From: Arabidopsis thaliana
Taxonomy: Eukaryota > Streptophyta > Magnoliopsida > Brassicales > Brassicaceae
Length of the DNA stretch: 64,000 nucleotides
Assembly: GCF_000001735.4 (NCBI RefSeq)
Contig: NC_003075.7
Location: 9,053,001 to 9,117,000 of the forward strand
Direction of reading: 5' to 3'
A model generated the notes under the pieces. That model saw nothing but the letters and a program-made list of their open reading frames with translations. It made no database searches and was not told the origin of the DNA. Shown piece after piece: positions 32,531 to 43,361 of the stretch (within the stretch, counting starts at the first letter, position 1; each line of letters opens with the position of its first letter). A program made the position numbers and the translations under genes.

Positions 32531-33840
32531 GTAACCGAGAAATCTGGCTGAATCTGGTTAAATTGATGAATCCGGCTGAATTGTTTAGTGAGTTTTGGCT
32601 GAATCTGACTAAAGATCTTTGAATTCAAATGTTAATGGCTGAATCTTGATGAATCAGGATCGTCGCTTGGGAGGAACACACTTCTGCTGCTGCGTTACAC
32701 TTTTCAGATCACCATTCACACTCTATGGCGAGAAAGGAATACTCGAAGACATGGAGAGGAGGAACCTATCACAGCATTGGCTCTTGGAAAAACCGTCGAC
32801 AAAAATATTCGCAATCGGATCATCGTTCTTCAGAAAAAAGGAAATCCAAAATATGATGATTTATTTGTGTTTTGGCTTTCCACTAGGTTCTAATTTGCTC
32901 AGGTTTAGATAAAGTATGAGTCAAAATATCTTAAACAAAGATGCACTTGTTGTAACCCAGGTTTTTTTTGGTGAATAAATTTTGCATTCATTCAAAAAAA
33001 AATAAAAAATTCAAAACATATTAATTAAATAAAGAAACATATGAACATATTAGTTACATAATTTTATTTTGTCAACAAGACCAAATAAAAAACAAATGAA
33101 AACATTACACTTGAAATATATGATTGAATAACTTTATTAAACACAAGGTAATAACTTAATTTAGGAAAAGTTCCAATTTGTAAAACATTAAGAATGTATT
33201 AATACATTTAATCTTTTTCGAATATAAATATCATATAAAAGCATAAACTAATAAAATAAAGTAGTAATTGTTAAATTAAACTATCTGTTTTGTCTAGTTT
33301 ATGAGTTTACTTACTAACAATTCTCTAGTAGAAGTCTCCTACTATTAAATTAAATATTGTAGTTTTAGTAATTATTTAGTTTTACTCGCTAATGATTAAA
33401 TTGATTAATTTAGTAAACAACTTACAAACAAATCTAAAAATTTGAAACATCAACAATTCCTCACAAAATCCTCAAGTATTCCTCAACATGCAAATGATGT
33501 TACCAATTTAAATTCTTAGAGAATTCCTCAAGAATTGCTCAAGAACAATGTTACCATTTACAACCATTGTCTTTCTTTGGTAAAAAACTTTTTGTTTTTG
33601 TTTTTCTTTGAATATTTTTGTGTTCTACATGTTTAGCATATTTTCGTAATCCCAACCATCAAAAAGAAACCAAATTTATTAGTAAAAAACAACGGATCCA
33701 TATGAAACGAGAGAGATAGAGACGAGAGAACTAAAAATTCATACGAAACTCATCGGATTTCGCCTTGGAGAGACGAGAGACGATAGACGAGAGACAAGAG
33801 ACGAGAGACGAGAGACGAGAGACGAGAGAGAACACTTCTA
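32531..33840. other. Spacer between micro-ORF units
   Basis: AT-rich, with an 88-codon plus-strand frame (32646-32912) that I cannot support, and a GAGAGAC minisatellite at 33767-33830. Confidence 0.45.
33767..33830. repeat. Minisatellite, 7-bp unit GAGAGAC
   Basis: About eight to nine direct copies of GAGAGAC with two variant units, ending just left of micro-ORF unit 2. Confidence 0.85.
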
Positions 33841-34013
33841 TTAAAAGCTCGTTTATTTATTATTTTACTTACAGGCGTAGTTTATAATATTTACAAAAAT
33901 AACGTCTGTTTTAAAAAATAAATAAGAAACTATAATAAGTATAAACTATATATGCATCTTAATATTATTACTTCTATAACTTTATTAGCTTCATGATTTC
34001 GTAATCATGTCTT

Positions 34014-34145
34014 CTACTTATTCTCCGCATCTTTCACCACCGGTGCCGGTGGATTTAACGGCCCCGTCACCGCCGTTCCGTCGACCATTATGGGTCCACC
34101 ATTGTCGGTGCTCATATTCGGTATCGGCCAAGGTTTCGTCTGCAT
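34014..34145 (-). CDS. Micro-ORF family, unit 2 (43 residues)
   Basis: Single exon from the ATG at 34145: MQTKPWPIPNMSTDNGGPI, then MVDGTAVTGPLNPPAPVV and a short acidic/basic end. The core NGGPIMxDGxxVTGPL is shared with unit 3 and partly with units 1 and 4. No hydrophobic signal is seen. The 3' flank from about 33840 is duplicated at units 1 and 3. Function unknown. The plus-strand frame over the same bases is its antisense shadow. Confidence 0.5.
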   Translation of the reverse strand: MQTKPWPIPNMSTDNGGPIMVDGTAVTGPLNPPAPVVKDAENK

Positions 34146-34181
34146 GGATACAGATACACCGAGTTTGTACTCGCCCACGGA

Positions 34182-34454
34182 TCAGGCTTCAATGGAGGAA
34201 GAAATGTAGGTGGTATCTTTACTAATAAGTAATATGTAGATCGAGGGGTTTATTAATAGCATCAGTGGTGTCACAAATAAGTAATAAAGTATTTGATCAT
34301 AATCAACTAAGTCCATCATATCTACATAAATCTGCGAAACTGGCTTTCCCGTCTTCACTGGATCCTTCTTCTTCACTATTGGATCCTGCGAAACTGGCTT
34401 TCCCGTCACTGCCTTGTCGTCGATCATGATTGGCCCACCGGGTGTGACACTCAT
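34182..34454 (-). CDS. Micro-ORF family, unit 4 (longest member)
   Basis: From the Met at 34454 it reads MSVTPGGPIMIDDKAVTGKP, then VSQDPIVKKKDPVKTGKPVSQ; an ATG at 34484 would add ten residues. The core GGPIMIDxKxVTG matches units 2 and 3. TGKPVSQ occurs twice, an internal duplication. The C-terminal half (DLVDYDQILYYLF onward) is hydrophobic and may be read-through of non-coding sequence. Function unknown. Confidence 0.5.
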   Translation of the reverse strand: MSVTPGGPIMIDDKAVTGKPVSQDPIVKKKDPVKTGKPVSQIYVDMMDLVDYDQILYYLFVTPLMLLINPSIYILLISKDTTYISSSIEA

Positions 34455-34491
34455 CTTTGCTATGAGCATAATTGATGAAAACAAAATTTAC

Positions 34492-36076
34492 ATCACTTAA
34501 ATAAATGGGGAGACAAAAATAGCAAAAAAAAAGTCTTCCAAAAATAGCAAAACAATCCACAAATAGCACTCAAAACATAAGTTGCTTTAGATGTTGAGAT
34601 CAACCATGAGAGAGAAACACAAATTTTTTCAGTTAAAAATTAACCGTCGGATTTCGCCATTGGATGGATGCCACATCATGGTTTCTTAAGAGCCCTCGAT
34701 TAAAAAATTTGTCAATGTTTTCATTTATTTTTGCTTGATGATTGCTTTTAAGGTTTTTTTTAATTTTTTAACTCCCCTCAAATTTTTCAGAGACACCATT
34801 GGAGACAAAGCCACTAGATAAAAGGGATCGAAATTAAGGATATTGCAATAGTCAGTCTCGTAGACCAAATAAATTTAGTTACTTGCTTACATTCATGGTT
34901 TCATATTTACAAAATATAAGCTTTATTAAAAATAATAATACTATAAACTCCCTTATATATATATATATGCTTATATATATATATGCTTGGAGTTCTTATT
35001 ATATACTATTAATAACTATCACTTCACTGTATTCTTGATTTTCCAATCATGTCTTCTTCAGAGCATCTATAACCACCGGTGAATCTAACGGCCCCGTCAC
35101 CGGCTTTCCGTCGATCATTATGGGTCCACCATTGGTGACGCTTATGTTTGGCGGCGTCATCTTAGTTCCCGTCTGCATGCAGAACCGGTCCGCCATGTAA
35201 GAATGCTTTATGCAAATAAAACATTTAGGCCTTCTAGTTCTTTTGTATAATCACAAATAATAATAATATATAAAAGTCATACTAAAATTTCTAGAACATT
35301 TTTTAATTATTTTTAAGCATTTTGTAAAGAAAAAAGAGGAAAAAAAAACAAAATTAAAATTTTTAAATATAGCTTTATTCAGATTTTTGTCTGTAAAACT
35401 ATTCATCAAATTCATGTAATCGAGCTTTTCAACCATTAACTTAATGGATAGCAAAGTCAACTCATTATTTGACCCAAAAAAAAAAGCCAACTCATTTATT
35501 TGATTAATTAAACAAAGTTTATATTTTGTAATCAAAGTTCAACCACCTTACATTAGAAAGTCTTTGATTTTTTATTTTGTAATCAAAGTTGTAAAGTTTA
35601 AGATTTTATTTTTCTTAAATTTAAAATTTTACTAATCTAAATTCATTAACACGATATTTTATAAAAAAATTCCCACAAATAGCACAATTTCAAGTTTTTA
35701 AGACAAAAATAGCACACAAATATTTTGAAAAAAAAATAGCTGTCAAATAATTATTTTATTTTCATTTATTAAAATTAACAATTAAGAAAAGTACAAAAAT
35801 ACACAAATTCATCACCAGAAATTCCCAACAATATTTTTCCGCCAAAACAATTTCCATCAAAAAATTTCCGCTAAAATATTTTTCGACAAAAAATCCTTCA
35901 AAATTTTAACAAAAAAAGTTGGAGAGAAATATTTACTTTTATTTATTTATTTTGATTAGTTAATTACTTATATTTAATATATTAAGTTTGAGTGCTATTT
36001 GTGGAATTTTTTGTTATTTTTGGAAGAAAAAACTTTTTGGGTGCTATTTTTGTCAATCCCCTTTTATTTTTAGTGT
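34492..36076. mobile_element. Inverted-repeat DNA element, MULE-like, enclosing micro-ORF unit 3
   Basis: The left arm (about 34492-34580) and the reverse complement of the right arm (about 35988-36076) share GGGGA, GACAAAAATAGCA, CTTCCAAAAATA, and CCACAAATAGCACTCAAA in order, at roughly 80 percent identity. A related internal piece lies at 35671-35740. The arms and AT-rich interior resemble non-autonomous Arabidopsis Mutator-like elements. No transposase frame lies between. I could not find a convincing 9-bp target duplication. Confidence 0.5.
35047..35196 (-). CDS. Micro-ORF family, unit 3 (49 residues)
   Basis: Single exon from the ATG at 35196: MADRFCMQTGTKMTPPNIS, then VTNGGPIMIDGKPVTGPL and PVVIDALKKT before the stop. 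It is the best-preserved member and keeps the core shared by units 2 and 4. The 3' flank (34845-35046) matches units 1 and 2. It lies inside the inverted-repeat element 34492-36076. Function unknown. Confidence 0.5.
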   Translation of the reverse strand: MADRFCMQTGTKMTPPNISVTNGGPIMIDGKPVTGPLDSPVVIDALKKT

Positions 36077-36117
36077 GTTTATCATTGTTTCTTTTGTTTT
36101 ATTTGCTTTGGAAACTA

Positions 36118-36352
36118 AGTTTTTGTTCTAAAAATACCATTACTACAAACTTTTTATGCTACAAACCCTAGAATGATTTTTAAGACTTTCTAATTTAATA
36201 GTTGGGGTTTAGGTTTAGTATTTTGGATTTATCTTTTAGGGTTTATATTTAGTTACTTAAAATTTAGTTTTAGTTTTGTGGTATTTTCAGAAAAAAAAAT
36301 AGTTTTATTTTTGAAAAAGAAACATAGTGATGGTATTTTTGGAACAAAAACT
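36118..36352. mobile_element. MITE-like element with 28-bp terminal inverted repeats
   Basis: The left end 36118-36145 and the reverse complement of the right end 36325-36352 agree at 26 of 28 bases (AGTTTTTGTT, AAAAATACCAT, ACTA). The interior is T-rich with GGGTTTAGGTTTAG-like motifs. 235 bp long, non-coding. Confidence 0.6.
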
Positions 36353-36905
36353 CATTTTACTAGTATTTTAAAATTAACCATATTTATATATGTCTAGAGA
36401 AAGAAATTTAAATTTGACGACGAAATAGGATTACAAAATGGAAGATTTCTTTTTCGAAAAAGATTTGTAGATCATGTTTATCATATAATAGTATAATGTT
36501 ATATTTAATAGATCTTTCTGTAACTGATTGAAGAATATTACTCTGTTATGCTAGTAACTTTTCTTTCCCTTAATTTGTTACTTCGTATATCTTTTTTTTT
36601 TATAAGATACTTCGTATATATCTTACACTACTGCGATTAAGCTTTTTCTCTCTGCTCTGCTCTTCGTGTAAGTGTTCTTTTCTAAATTTTAAAGATTGAC
36701 TTTTAGGGTTACAGTTTACTGGTAAGGTGATGTGAGATTTTTGGTGTTACGATTTAATCTATAGGTTTGTCTAATAATATTATGGTTTTATATTATCTTT
36801 GTTTGATAATTTGACCTGTGTCATGTCTATACGATTATTTGTGTCATCCTTAAGATCCGATATACTTGCTTAATCTTTAATTTCCGTAGTTTGAAGGAGA
36901 TAGAT
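36353..36905. other. Spacer and 5' region of the MATH gene
   Basis: AT-rich; it contains the likely 5' UTR, with a possible leader intron between about 36720 and 36890. Nothing else is seen. Confidence 0.4.
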
Positions 36906-38860
36906 ATGTCCGAGATCACTAATAATGAAACTTCTGGAGAAGGGACTTTAACTAACAACGTGAATGATTGTGGTTAGTATTTTGATTGTTTTATTCTCAA
37001 ATGACTCTAGTATTTTAGTTGATGTACCACAAGTATGTGTTTTCGTGGTGTTTAAATTACTTGATATCGTTACATTACATAGGATCAAATCCTTCTGAAC
37101 TATATGGGACATTTACATGGAAGATTCATAAATTTTCACAAATCAATGAGCGATCCGTAGCAATGTTTTTGAGATTGGTGGCCACCGATGGTAAATGACA
37201 TCATTTTCATAATAATAAAGTTGAAACTTTCTGAATATATATGTTTTTTGTTTGCTTTATTATAATCTTACCTATGACTATGATAGGTATTTGTTAATTT
37301 ATCCACGAGGGGTTGATGTTTCCAACTGTCTCTCTTTGTTTCTCTGTGTTGCAAACTACGAAAAACTTCTTCCAGGTGAGTATTGTAATGTATAATTTTC
37401 ACTTTCTTGATTTGCAAACCTTTATCATTATATAAGTTTAACATTTTGAGACAGGTTGGAGTCATTTAGCTCAGTTTTCTGTAGCTGTTGAGAATAAAGA
37501 TCCGAAGAAATCAAAGATTGCAGGTTATTTTCTGCATCTTTTACTTTAGCTTGAATCCGCAATAGCGCAAACAAACTGAACACGTTCCTTCGCAGATACG
37601 TTACACCAGTTTTGGAAGAAAGAGCATGATTGGGGATGGAAAAAGTTTATTGAGTTACCTAAATTACAGGATGGATTCATAGATAAGTTTGACTCTCTTT
37701 CACTTAAAGCTCAAGTTCAAGTGATTAGGTAAATGCCAAGATTTAGAGTCTCTTGAGTGATATATATATATATATAACCACATTTTTCCATGCAACCATT
37801 AACATACAACCAACTTTTCTCAACTCTTGTAGAGAGTGTGTGAACCGACCTTTTCGCTGCCTTGATGGTCAGTATAGGAAGGAACTTCTTACGGTTTATT
37901 TGGAAAAAGTGGAGAAAATGTTCATGAGCTTTGTGGAAGAGAAAAGAAGCAAGCTTATGAAGGTGATAGACGACAAAAAGAGATGGAAGAGGTCTTTTCC
38001 CTAATAGTTTGAGCATGTTGCGAATCATTACAAGAAAATAAGTTTTAGTTCATTTTTTCTGGTGCAGCTTATGTGTCTTTGGTTAGGGATGGACCATAAT
38101 GCGAGGCTCGAAATATCTAGCGAGAAAATGGATGTGATTCTGAAACAAGTTGTGAAACACTTCTTCGTCAAGAATGAAGTAACATCCACTCTTTTGATGG
38201 ATTTCTTGTTTTATAGGTTAAAGTCTCTTGAAGAAAAACGCAGAAGGCTCGAAACACTTGTAAGAGTGGTCGCAAAAGAAGTGATCAACAGTAACCAAAG
38301 TGAATCCGCTATGAAGAATCTTGAAGAGGAAACTAAGAAAGAGAGAACAAATGATGACAAAGAATTCGCTTTAAAGATTAATGAAGACGAAACTAAGAAT
38401 GAAAGAACAATTGACGCCATGGAATTTGAAGCTTCAATTGCTTATGTGGTCAACGATATGCTTGGTGTTACAGATCCGTTGTTACGTCTAGAGAGATTTG
38501 TTCTTGCACCATTGCCTGAAATGGGTTCTCCAAAGCTTCTGCAGGTTAGTCTCCTATGTCTCAACGTTAACGTCTATTAGAAGTTATTGGTAATGTTTTC
38601 TTTAAGGAATTTATTTCATGTGACTTTAGGTTTCCAATCTCCGTATACAGCATAATATGGAACCCGATGAGAAGCAATTAGCTGATTATGGTAGATGGGC
38701 CTTGGAGGTATTTGTTCTTGACCATATATTCTGCAACAAAATTGAATTCACATATGAAGAAACTATTGCATTGAAAAGGCAAGAAGAACTTATTCATGAA
38801 GAGGAAGCAGAGAAGAACACTAAACTCAAAAAAACATTTGTTGGTAAAAAAGTGAACTAA
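36906..38860 (+). pseudogene. MATH/TRAF-like domain gene with coiled coil, probably frame-damaged
   Basis: Exons seen: 36906-36972, 37083-37190, 37287-37375, 37455-37523, 37596-37728, 37833 to about 37960, 38068-38544 and 38630-38860. The N-terminal MATH domain is clear (YGTFTWKIHKFSQ, LIYPRGVDVSNCLSLFLCVA, GWSHLAQFSVAVEN), followed by the family's middle region (LWLGMDHNARLEISSEKMD) and a Lys/Glu-rich coiled coil. These proteins belong to the RTM3-like/MATH coiled-coil group, some of which act against virus movement. Exon lengths do not add up: reading across the 37190/37287 junction meets a stop, so about one base is missing near 37287-37294. It could be a young pseudogene, an unusual splice or a sequence error. 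Confidence 0.65.
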
Positions 38861-39242
38861 TTCTTTTTAGTGTTTTATTCCTAGGCTGCTCTGGTTTTAA
38901 GACTTTTTAATATAAGCTTTCTATCTTTTAACTATGTGATTAAAGATTATATATGGTGGTTGTGTTTCTTTTATTTTTCTTTAAATTAATGCTACATACT
39001 TATAAATTTAAGGTTATGTTCAATCTTGTCACTATCCTACTGGCGTTAAGTCTTCGCTCACACGTCACACACTGCAAAGCACTGAAATTATTTCTTAATT
39101 AGTGAAAAGGTTTGGGGTATGTTAACAAATACCAATAAATAAATAAAACATATATAGTACATGTTCCTCCACCTGTCACAGGCAACATTTGCTTTCAAAA
39201 GCAAAGAAGCATTTTTTCCTCCATTTTCTTCTTCTTCTCCAA
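38861..39242. other. Spacer and 5' UTR of the next gene
   Basis: AT-rich. An in-frame ATG at 39189 precedes the preferred start by 18 codons of Phe/Leu-rich sequence that looks like leader, not protein. Confidence 0.5.
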
Positions 39243-41243
39243 ATGGATTCAACATTTAGAGATGAAGATCTCGTTGAAGAGAGAGAAGAACTCATGGTGT
39301 CTTACAGTGAGAATAACAGTCGACCTATCATGAAAAAAGCTCACTTTTTAAAACCCTTTGTCACCTCCTCCATTGATGGGTTTCAAGGTATGCTTCGTCC
39401 ATCTCCTTCTCCTGAGTTAAAAGCTTCGTCTTTAAGTGTTTCCTTTCGTGGGTGGAGGTTACCAAACAAAAAGTTTCAGTTTTGGGTTAAAAAAATGGTA
39501 GCTTTACACAAACCCACTTGGTTAAAATCTGGGATTTTTGAAGCAATCAAAGCATCGACTTACAGAATCCACAAAAATCCGTCTTTGATTCTCTCTCTCG
39601 CTCAGAATTGGTGTCCTGAAACTAATACATTTGTGTTCCCTTGGGGTGAAGCTACCATAACTCTTGAGGATGTGAATGTGCTTCTGGGTTTTTCTATCTC
39701 TGGTTCTTCTGTTTTTGCTTCTCTTCAAAGCTCAGAGATGAAAGAAGCAGTGGAGAAACTTCAGAAACGATGTCAAGGGAGCATGAAGCAGGAATCATGG
39801 ATTTCAAGCTTTGTAGATGATGAAATGGAGCATGAAGCGTTTCTAGTGTTGTGGCTTTCGAAATTTGTGTTTCCAGACAAGTTTTGCAGTTCGATTTCCA
39901 GTGATGTTTTCCCCTTAGCTGTTCGTCTAGCTAGAGGTGAAAGGATTGCTTTTGCTCCTGCGGTTCTAGCAAACCTATACAATGATTTGGGTCATATCTG
40001 TGTTTTAGCCTCTATACAAAATGTTTTAGCTAGTTCTCTGTTTAAGCTTGTCCAAGTATGGATTTGGGAGAGGTTCAAGAGTATAAGACCAGAAGCTAAG
40101 GTGATACCAAGGGGTCAACCTAGAATTGCTCAATGGAGTGGTCTGAAACAGAGATTTAAGAATGTGGGACTGATTATTTTTCATGGTAATTTTGATTGGC
40201 GTCCTTATAGTGAACCTTTGGAGAATTGGAACCCACCTCGGTTTTATGTTGAAGAAGCTAAGTGGGTGAGGATTGATGAGAGTCTTGATGGTGATTATGA
40301 TGACGATGATGAGTTTGTGTCGTTTGCTAGATGTGTGAGAGTTTCTAAGCTTGTAGGTATTGGTGTAGTAGAGAACTACTATCCAAACCGAGTGGCGATG
40401 CAATTCGGATTGGCGCAAGATGTTCCTGTTTTGGGTACTAATCATAGAAGAAACTTCACAGAAGAAGAAGCATGGGATGATTACAACAAACCGCTTGTTG
40501 GTTTAAAGCTATATTTTCCTTCTCGCGTCGCCACAGCTTCGGTTACTACGAGATACAGAGACTGGTGGGCTAAATCAGTTTCAGAAATGCGGAAAGAATC
40601 AATGGAAACTTTTAATGTAAGCAGTACAGTTGATCATTATGATGATAGTGATGATGATATACCCCTTAAGATAGTACCATTGAGCCAAGTCTATCAGAAG
40701 TTGGACGATGAAATGAAGAAAGCCAAGCATTCGACAAACAAGAGACGCAAGCGAGCTCGTGAGGATGATGAGAGTGCTGCTGAGACAGAAGATGACGAGA
40801 GTGCTGACACGGAAGATGATGAGAGTGCTGACACGGAAGATGATGAGAGTGCTGAGACAGAAGATGATGATAACATGACCATTGCTCAGAGGATCAATTC
40901 TAGAAAGAAGTCTGATGACATAGAGAATACTGAAGGAGAAAGAAGTAGACTTGTGGCGGATAACAATGTTTCAGGCCTTCCTCAAAAGCTTGCTTATGGA
41001 GATGAGACAGTAGCAACAACACAAGAAGAAACAGAGCAAAAGAATAATGAAAACAAGTCTTCTAATGGAGTAGCTGCTGAGAAGGAAGAAGATGATGAGA
41101 GATTGAAACAGAGAAAGCTTGCAATAAAGGAACTAGCTTTGAAGACGGAAGCACGAATGTTGAAGGTAGAGAACACTTTGGCAAAGATTAAACAATGGAA
41201 ACTCACAAGACTTCACACCAAAAAACCTCTAGTTTCTTCTTAA
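39243..41243 (+). CDS. Plant mobile domain (aminotransferase-like) protein
   Basis: A single exon of 666 residues from MDSTFRDEDLVEE. Residues about 60-410 form a plant mobile domain: SFRGW, WVKKMVALHKPTW, FVFPWGEATITLEDVNVLLG, and WERF / RPEAKVIPRGQP. This is the domain found in MAIN/MAIL1 and in some transposons; in MAIN-like proteins it serves genome stability and silencing together with PP7-type phosphatases. The C-terminal third is acidic and disordered, with four ESADTEDD-type repeats (about 515-545) and a basic KRRKRAR stretch that could be a nuclear signal, and ends in a coiled coil. The ATG at 39189 is in frame but unlikely. I recall At4g16050. Confidence 0.88.
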   Translation: MDSTFRDEDLVEEREELMVSYSENNSRPIMKKAHFLKPFVTSSIDGFQGMLRPSPSPELKASSLSVSFRGWRLPNKKFQFWVKKMVALHKPTWLKSGIFEAIKASTYRIHKNPSLILSLAQNWCPETNTFVFPWGEATITLEDVNVLLGFSISGSSVFASLQSSEMKEAVEKLQKRCQGSMKQESWISSFVDDEMEHEAFLVLWLSKFVFPDKFCSSISSDVFPLAVRLARGERIAFAPAVLANLYNDLGHICVLASIQNVLASSLFKLVQVWIWERFKSIRPEAKVIPRGQPRIAQWSGLKQRFKNVGLIIFHGNFDWRPYSEPLENWNPPRFYVEEAKWVRIDESLDGDYDDDDEFVSFARCVRVSKLVGIGVVENYYPNRVAMQFGLAQDVPVLGTNHRRNFTEEEAWDDYNKPLVGLKLYFPSRVATASVTTRYRDWWAKSVSEMRKESMETFNVSSTVDHYDDSDDDIPLKIVPLSQVYQKLDDEMKKAKHSTNKRRKRAREDDESAAETEDDESADTEDDESADTEDDESAETEDDDNMTIAQRINSRKKSDDIENTEGERSRLVADNNVSGLPQKLAYGDETVATTQEETEQKNNENKSSNGVAAEKEEDDERLKQRKLAIKELALKTEARMLKVENTLAKIKQWKLTRLHTKKPLVSS

Positions 41244-41423
41244 GCTATATCATCTCTATTTGCAGCGTCTTCTCTTATCAAAGACAAAAGCTTTGTGTCA
41301 TAAAAATGGCTTTTACGTACATTCTTCTCTGCAAAAATGATAACTTTTGGAATTTAGAATTTTGTTGGAATTATATATATTCGTATTTACGTTACCAAAT
41401 TCACATTTTCGTCTTCGTCTCCA

Positions 41424-43147
41424 ATGATTGCTCTCTCACTCTCAGTCTCACTCACATCATTACCATTCTCCTTCGCGTTTTCATCGACTCCGTGCAAATC
41501 ACGCGCCTCTCCTCCACGTAGCACCGTCTCGTTGAGTTCTTCCAGGAGACGACAAGATCGCCGGCGATCAATTGAGGCTATGTCTCAGGTGATGGAATTG
41601 GAAGATGAATCCGATTTCGAGAAGCTTCTCTCATCGGATAATCGGATCTCGATCACTGGATTCGGTTCTCTTCTCTCCGGTTCGTACACATTTCAGCTCC
41701 TTCTCCTTCGTTTGTGTATAATTGATCCTCGAGAATGATTGATTGCTTTTGTTCTTATAATAGAGAGAAGCGCGAGGAGTACATTCCCAGATTTGGAGAA
41801 TTTCAGAATCGCGAAATTGCAAGGATTCAGAAGAGTTTTCGCTCATTCTGCTCCGATCTTCTTCGAGCGTGGCATCGCGAATCCTGAAACTAAGGTCTGA
41901 TTCGAGCTTGGAGTTTTTGGAAACTGATTATGAAACTTCTGTGAATGAATAATGTCAAAGGCTTAGAGATTATAGATATTGTGATTTGGAATTAGATATA
42001 CAAAGACTCTGCTTCTTAGGTAATGTAGATATACTCTGAGTGTGATGAATGAAACAGGAGATCTCAAGCTTGAGTGTTGAGCCATGTGAAGGAGAGAGCC
42101 TTGTGGTTACTGTCTTCGAGATCAAAAGCTCAGAGGTACACCAAAACATATCTCTGGAAACTGCTATAATCTTTTGATAGAAGTTTATGTATACTCTTTG
42201 ACGGTTTTGATACATCAAAATACAGATTCCGGCTTTTATTGGAAGGGAGCTTGAGTTCCGGTTTCTCGCTGTGAGTCACTAGTTCCTCTTTTTCCCCTAG
42301 TTTGAAGATATGCTTTACTTTGTGTCACACTGCTCATACTTTCCCTCCCTCACACATAGGTTGTTCCTGAAACATTGGAAGGCAAACCTTACACCAATTC
42401 TGCGGTTCGTCTAGTTTAAACAAGTCTTTGTTCTTAATGACATTTGTTCTGTTTGTTTACTCTTTGCCAAGTCTGAGTTTTTGAGGCTTGAACAGGTACT
42501 TTGTGGTCGATACAGTGATGAGGAGTTTTTCCAGATTAGATGCAAAGGTTAGTTAGGCCCCTTAACCTAATCTCTATGTCTCAAAAGTTAAAGCTATTAT
42601 AGATTTATAGGATTATTCATTTATTGTTTTCTGCAGGAAACAAAGGGATTTACTTTCAACATTATGGAAGATTCAAGATCGATAAGATATGGCGGGACGA
42701 CATCTTACCTTGTCGTCTCTATCTAAGACACTGGTAAACTCTCCTTAGTCCTTACTACAGGTTTTCTTTATTTAACTTTGATGCTATGATGCTAACTAGT
42801 TTCAAATGAAATGAGAGAAACATGTGTTGGCCGAAGCAACAACTAATTATTCTGTTACACCAAAACTTGGTTCTTGAATTATCTCTGAATAATTTTTGGT
42901 ACTTGGATGAGAAATTTCATGGTTTTCTTCTGGAACTTGATGAAAACTTCTTACATGTTGAAGATTCTCCTGTGTTTGCAGTGTGTTGGCTGCTAAGAAT
43001 CTGGGAGATGAAGCTTACAATAACTTTCTGGATCATACATTCTTGGGAGATCGAAAAACAACCATCAGAGAGTATTTAAGCAGCACAGGGTCTGGTATCA
43101 TGGAAGAAGAACCACCGGAGGCTCTAAAGTCTAGATATGGAGGTTGA
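41424..43147 (+). CDS. Plastid-targeted protein of unknown function, possibly GGCT-like fold
   Basis: Eight exons, 41424-41679, 41764-41894, 42058-42135, 42226-42270, 42360-42404, 42496-42547, 42637-42733 and 42982-43147, sum to 289 residues with all borders GT/AG. The first 50 residues are Ser/Arg-rich without acids (MIALSLSVSLTSLPFSFAFS), a typical chloroplast transit peptide. The body begins ISITGFGSLLSE, which resembles the YGS(L) substrate loop of the gamma-glutamyl cyclotransferase-like fold, and continues FRRVFAHSAPIFFERGIA. An enzymatic role is only an inference from that motif. I recall At4g16060, annotated as unknown. Confidence 0.85.
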
Positions 43148-43285
43148 TCAAAAACCAACAAAAAAAGTTAAACTGATTTTTATCAAGCTTCAAACGTTAT
43201 AAATAAAAACGAACTTATAGGTTGTGTAATGTTTAATTTGTTATCGAAGCTAGTTATAAAATTAAGAAAACAAAAATCAACAAAT

Positions 43286-43296
43286 GTCCCACATCG
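43286..43296 (+). promoter_or_regulatory. Upstream sequence element (USE) of plant snRNA promoters
   Basis: GTCCCACATCG is an exact match to the RTCCCACATCG element. A TATA box (TATATAA, 43330-43336) follows after 33 bp, the spacing known for Pol II transcribed snRNA genes (Pol III U6-type genes have about ten bases less). Confidence 0.8.
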
Positions 43297-43361
43297 GGAG
43301 TTTTAGAGGAGGGTAGCGTTTCTTTGGCCTATATAAGAGAATGAGTTTTGTCATATTATGT

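Noticed and set aside
33767-33830. CRISPR-like or regulatory repeat array
   Set aside because: The GAGAGAC units are contiguous without spacers; a simple minisatellite in a plant genome.
34007-34225. Plus-strand 72-codon Pro/Ser-rich frame
   Set aside because: It is antisense to micro-ORF unit 2, and only the minus-strand reading is conserved in units 3 and 4.
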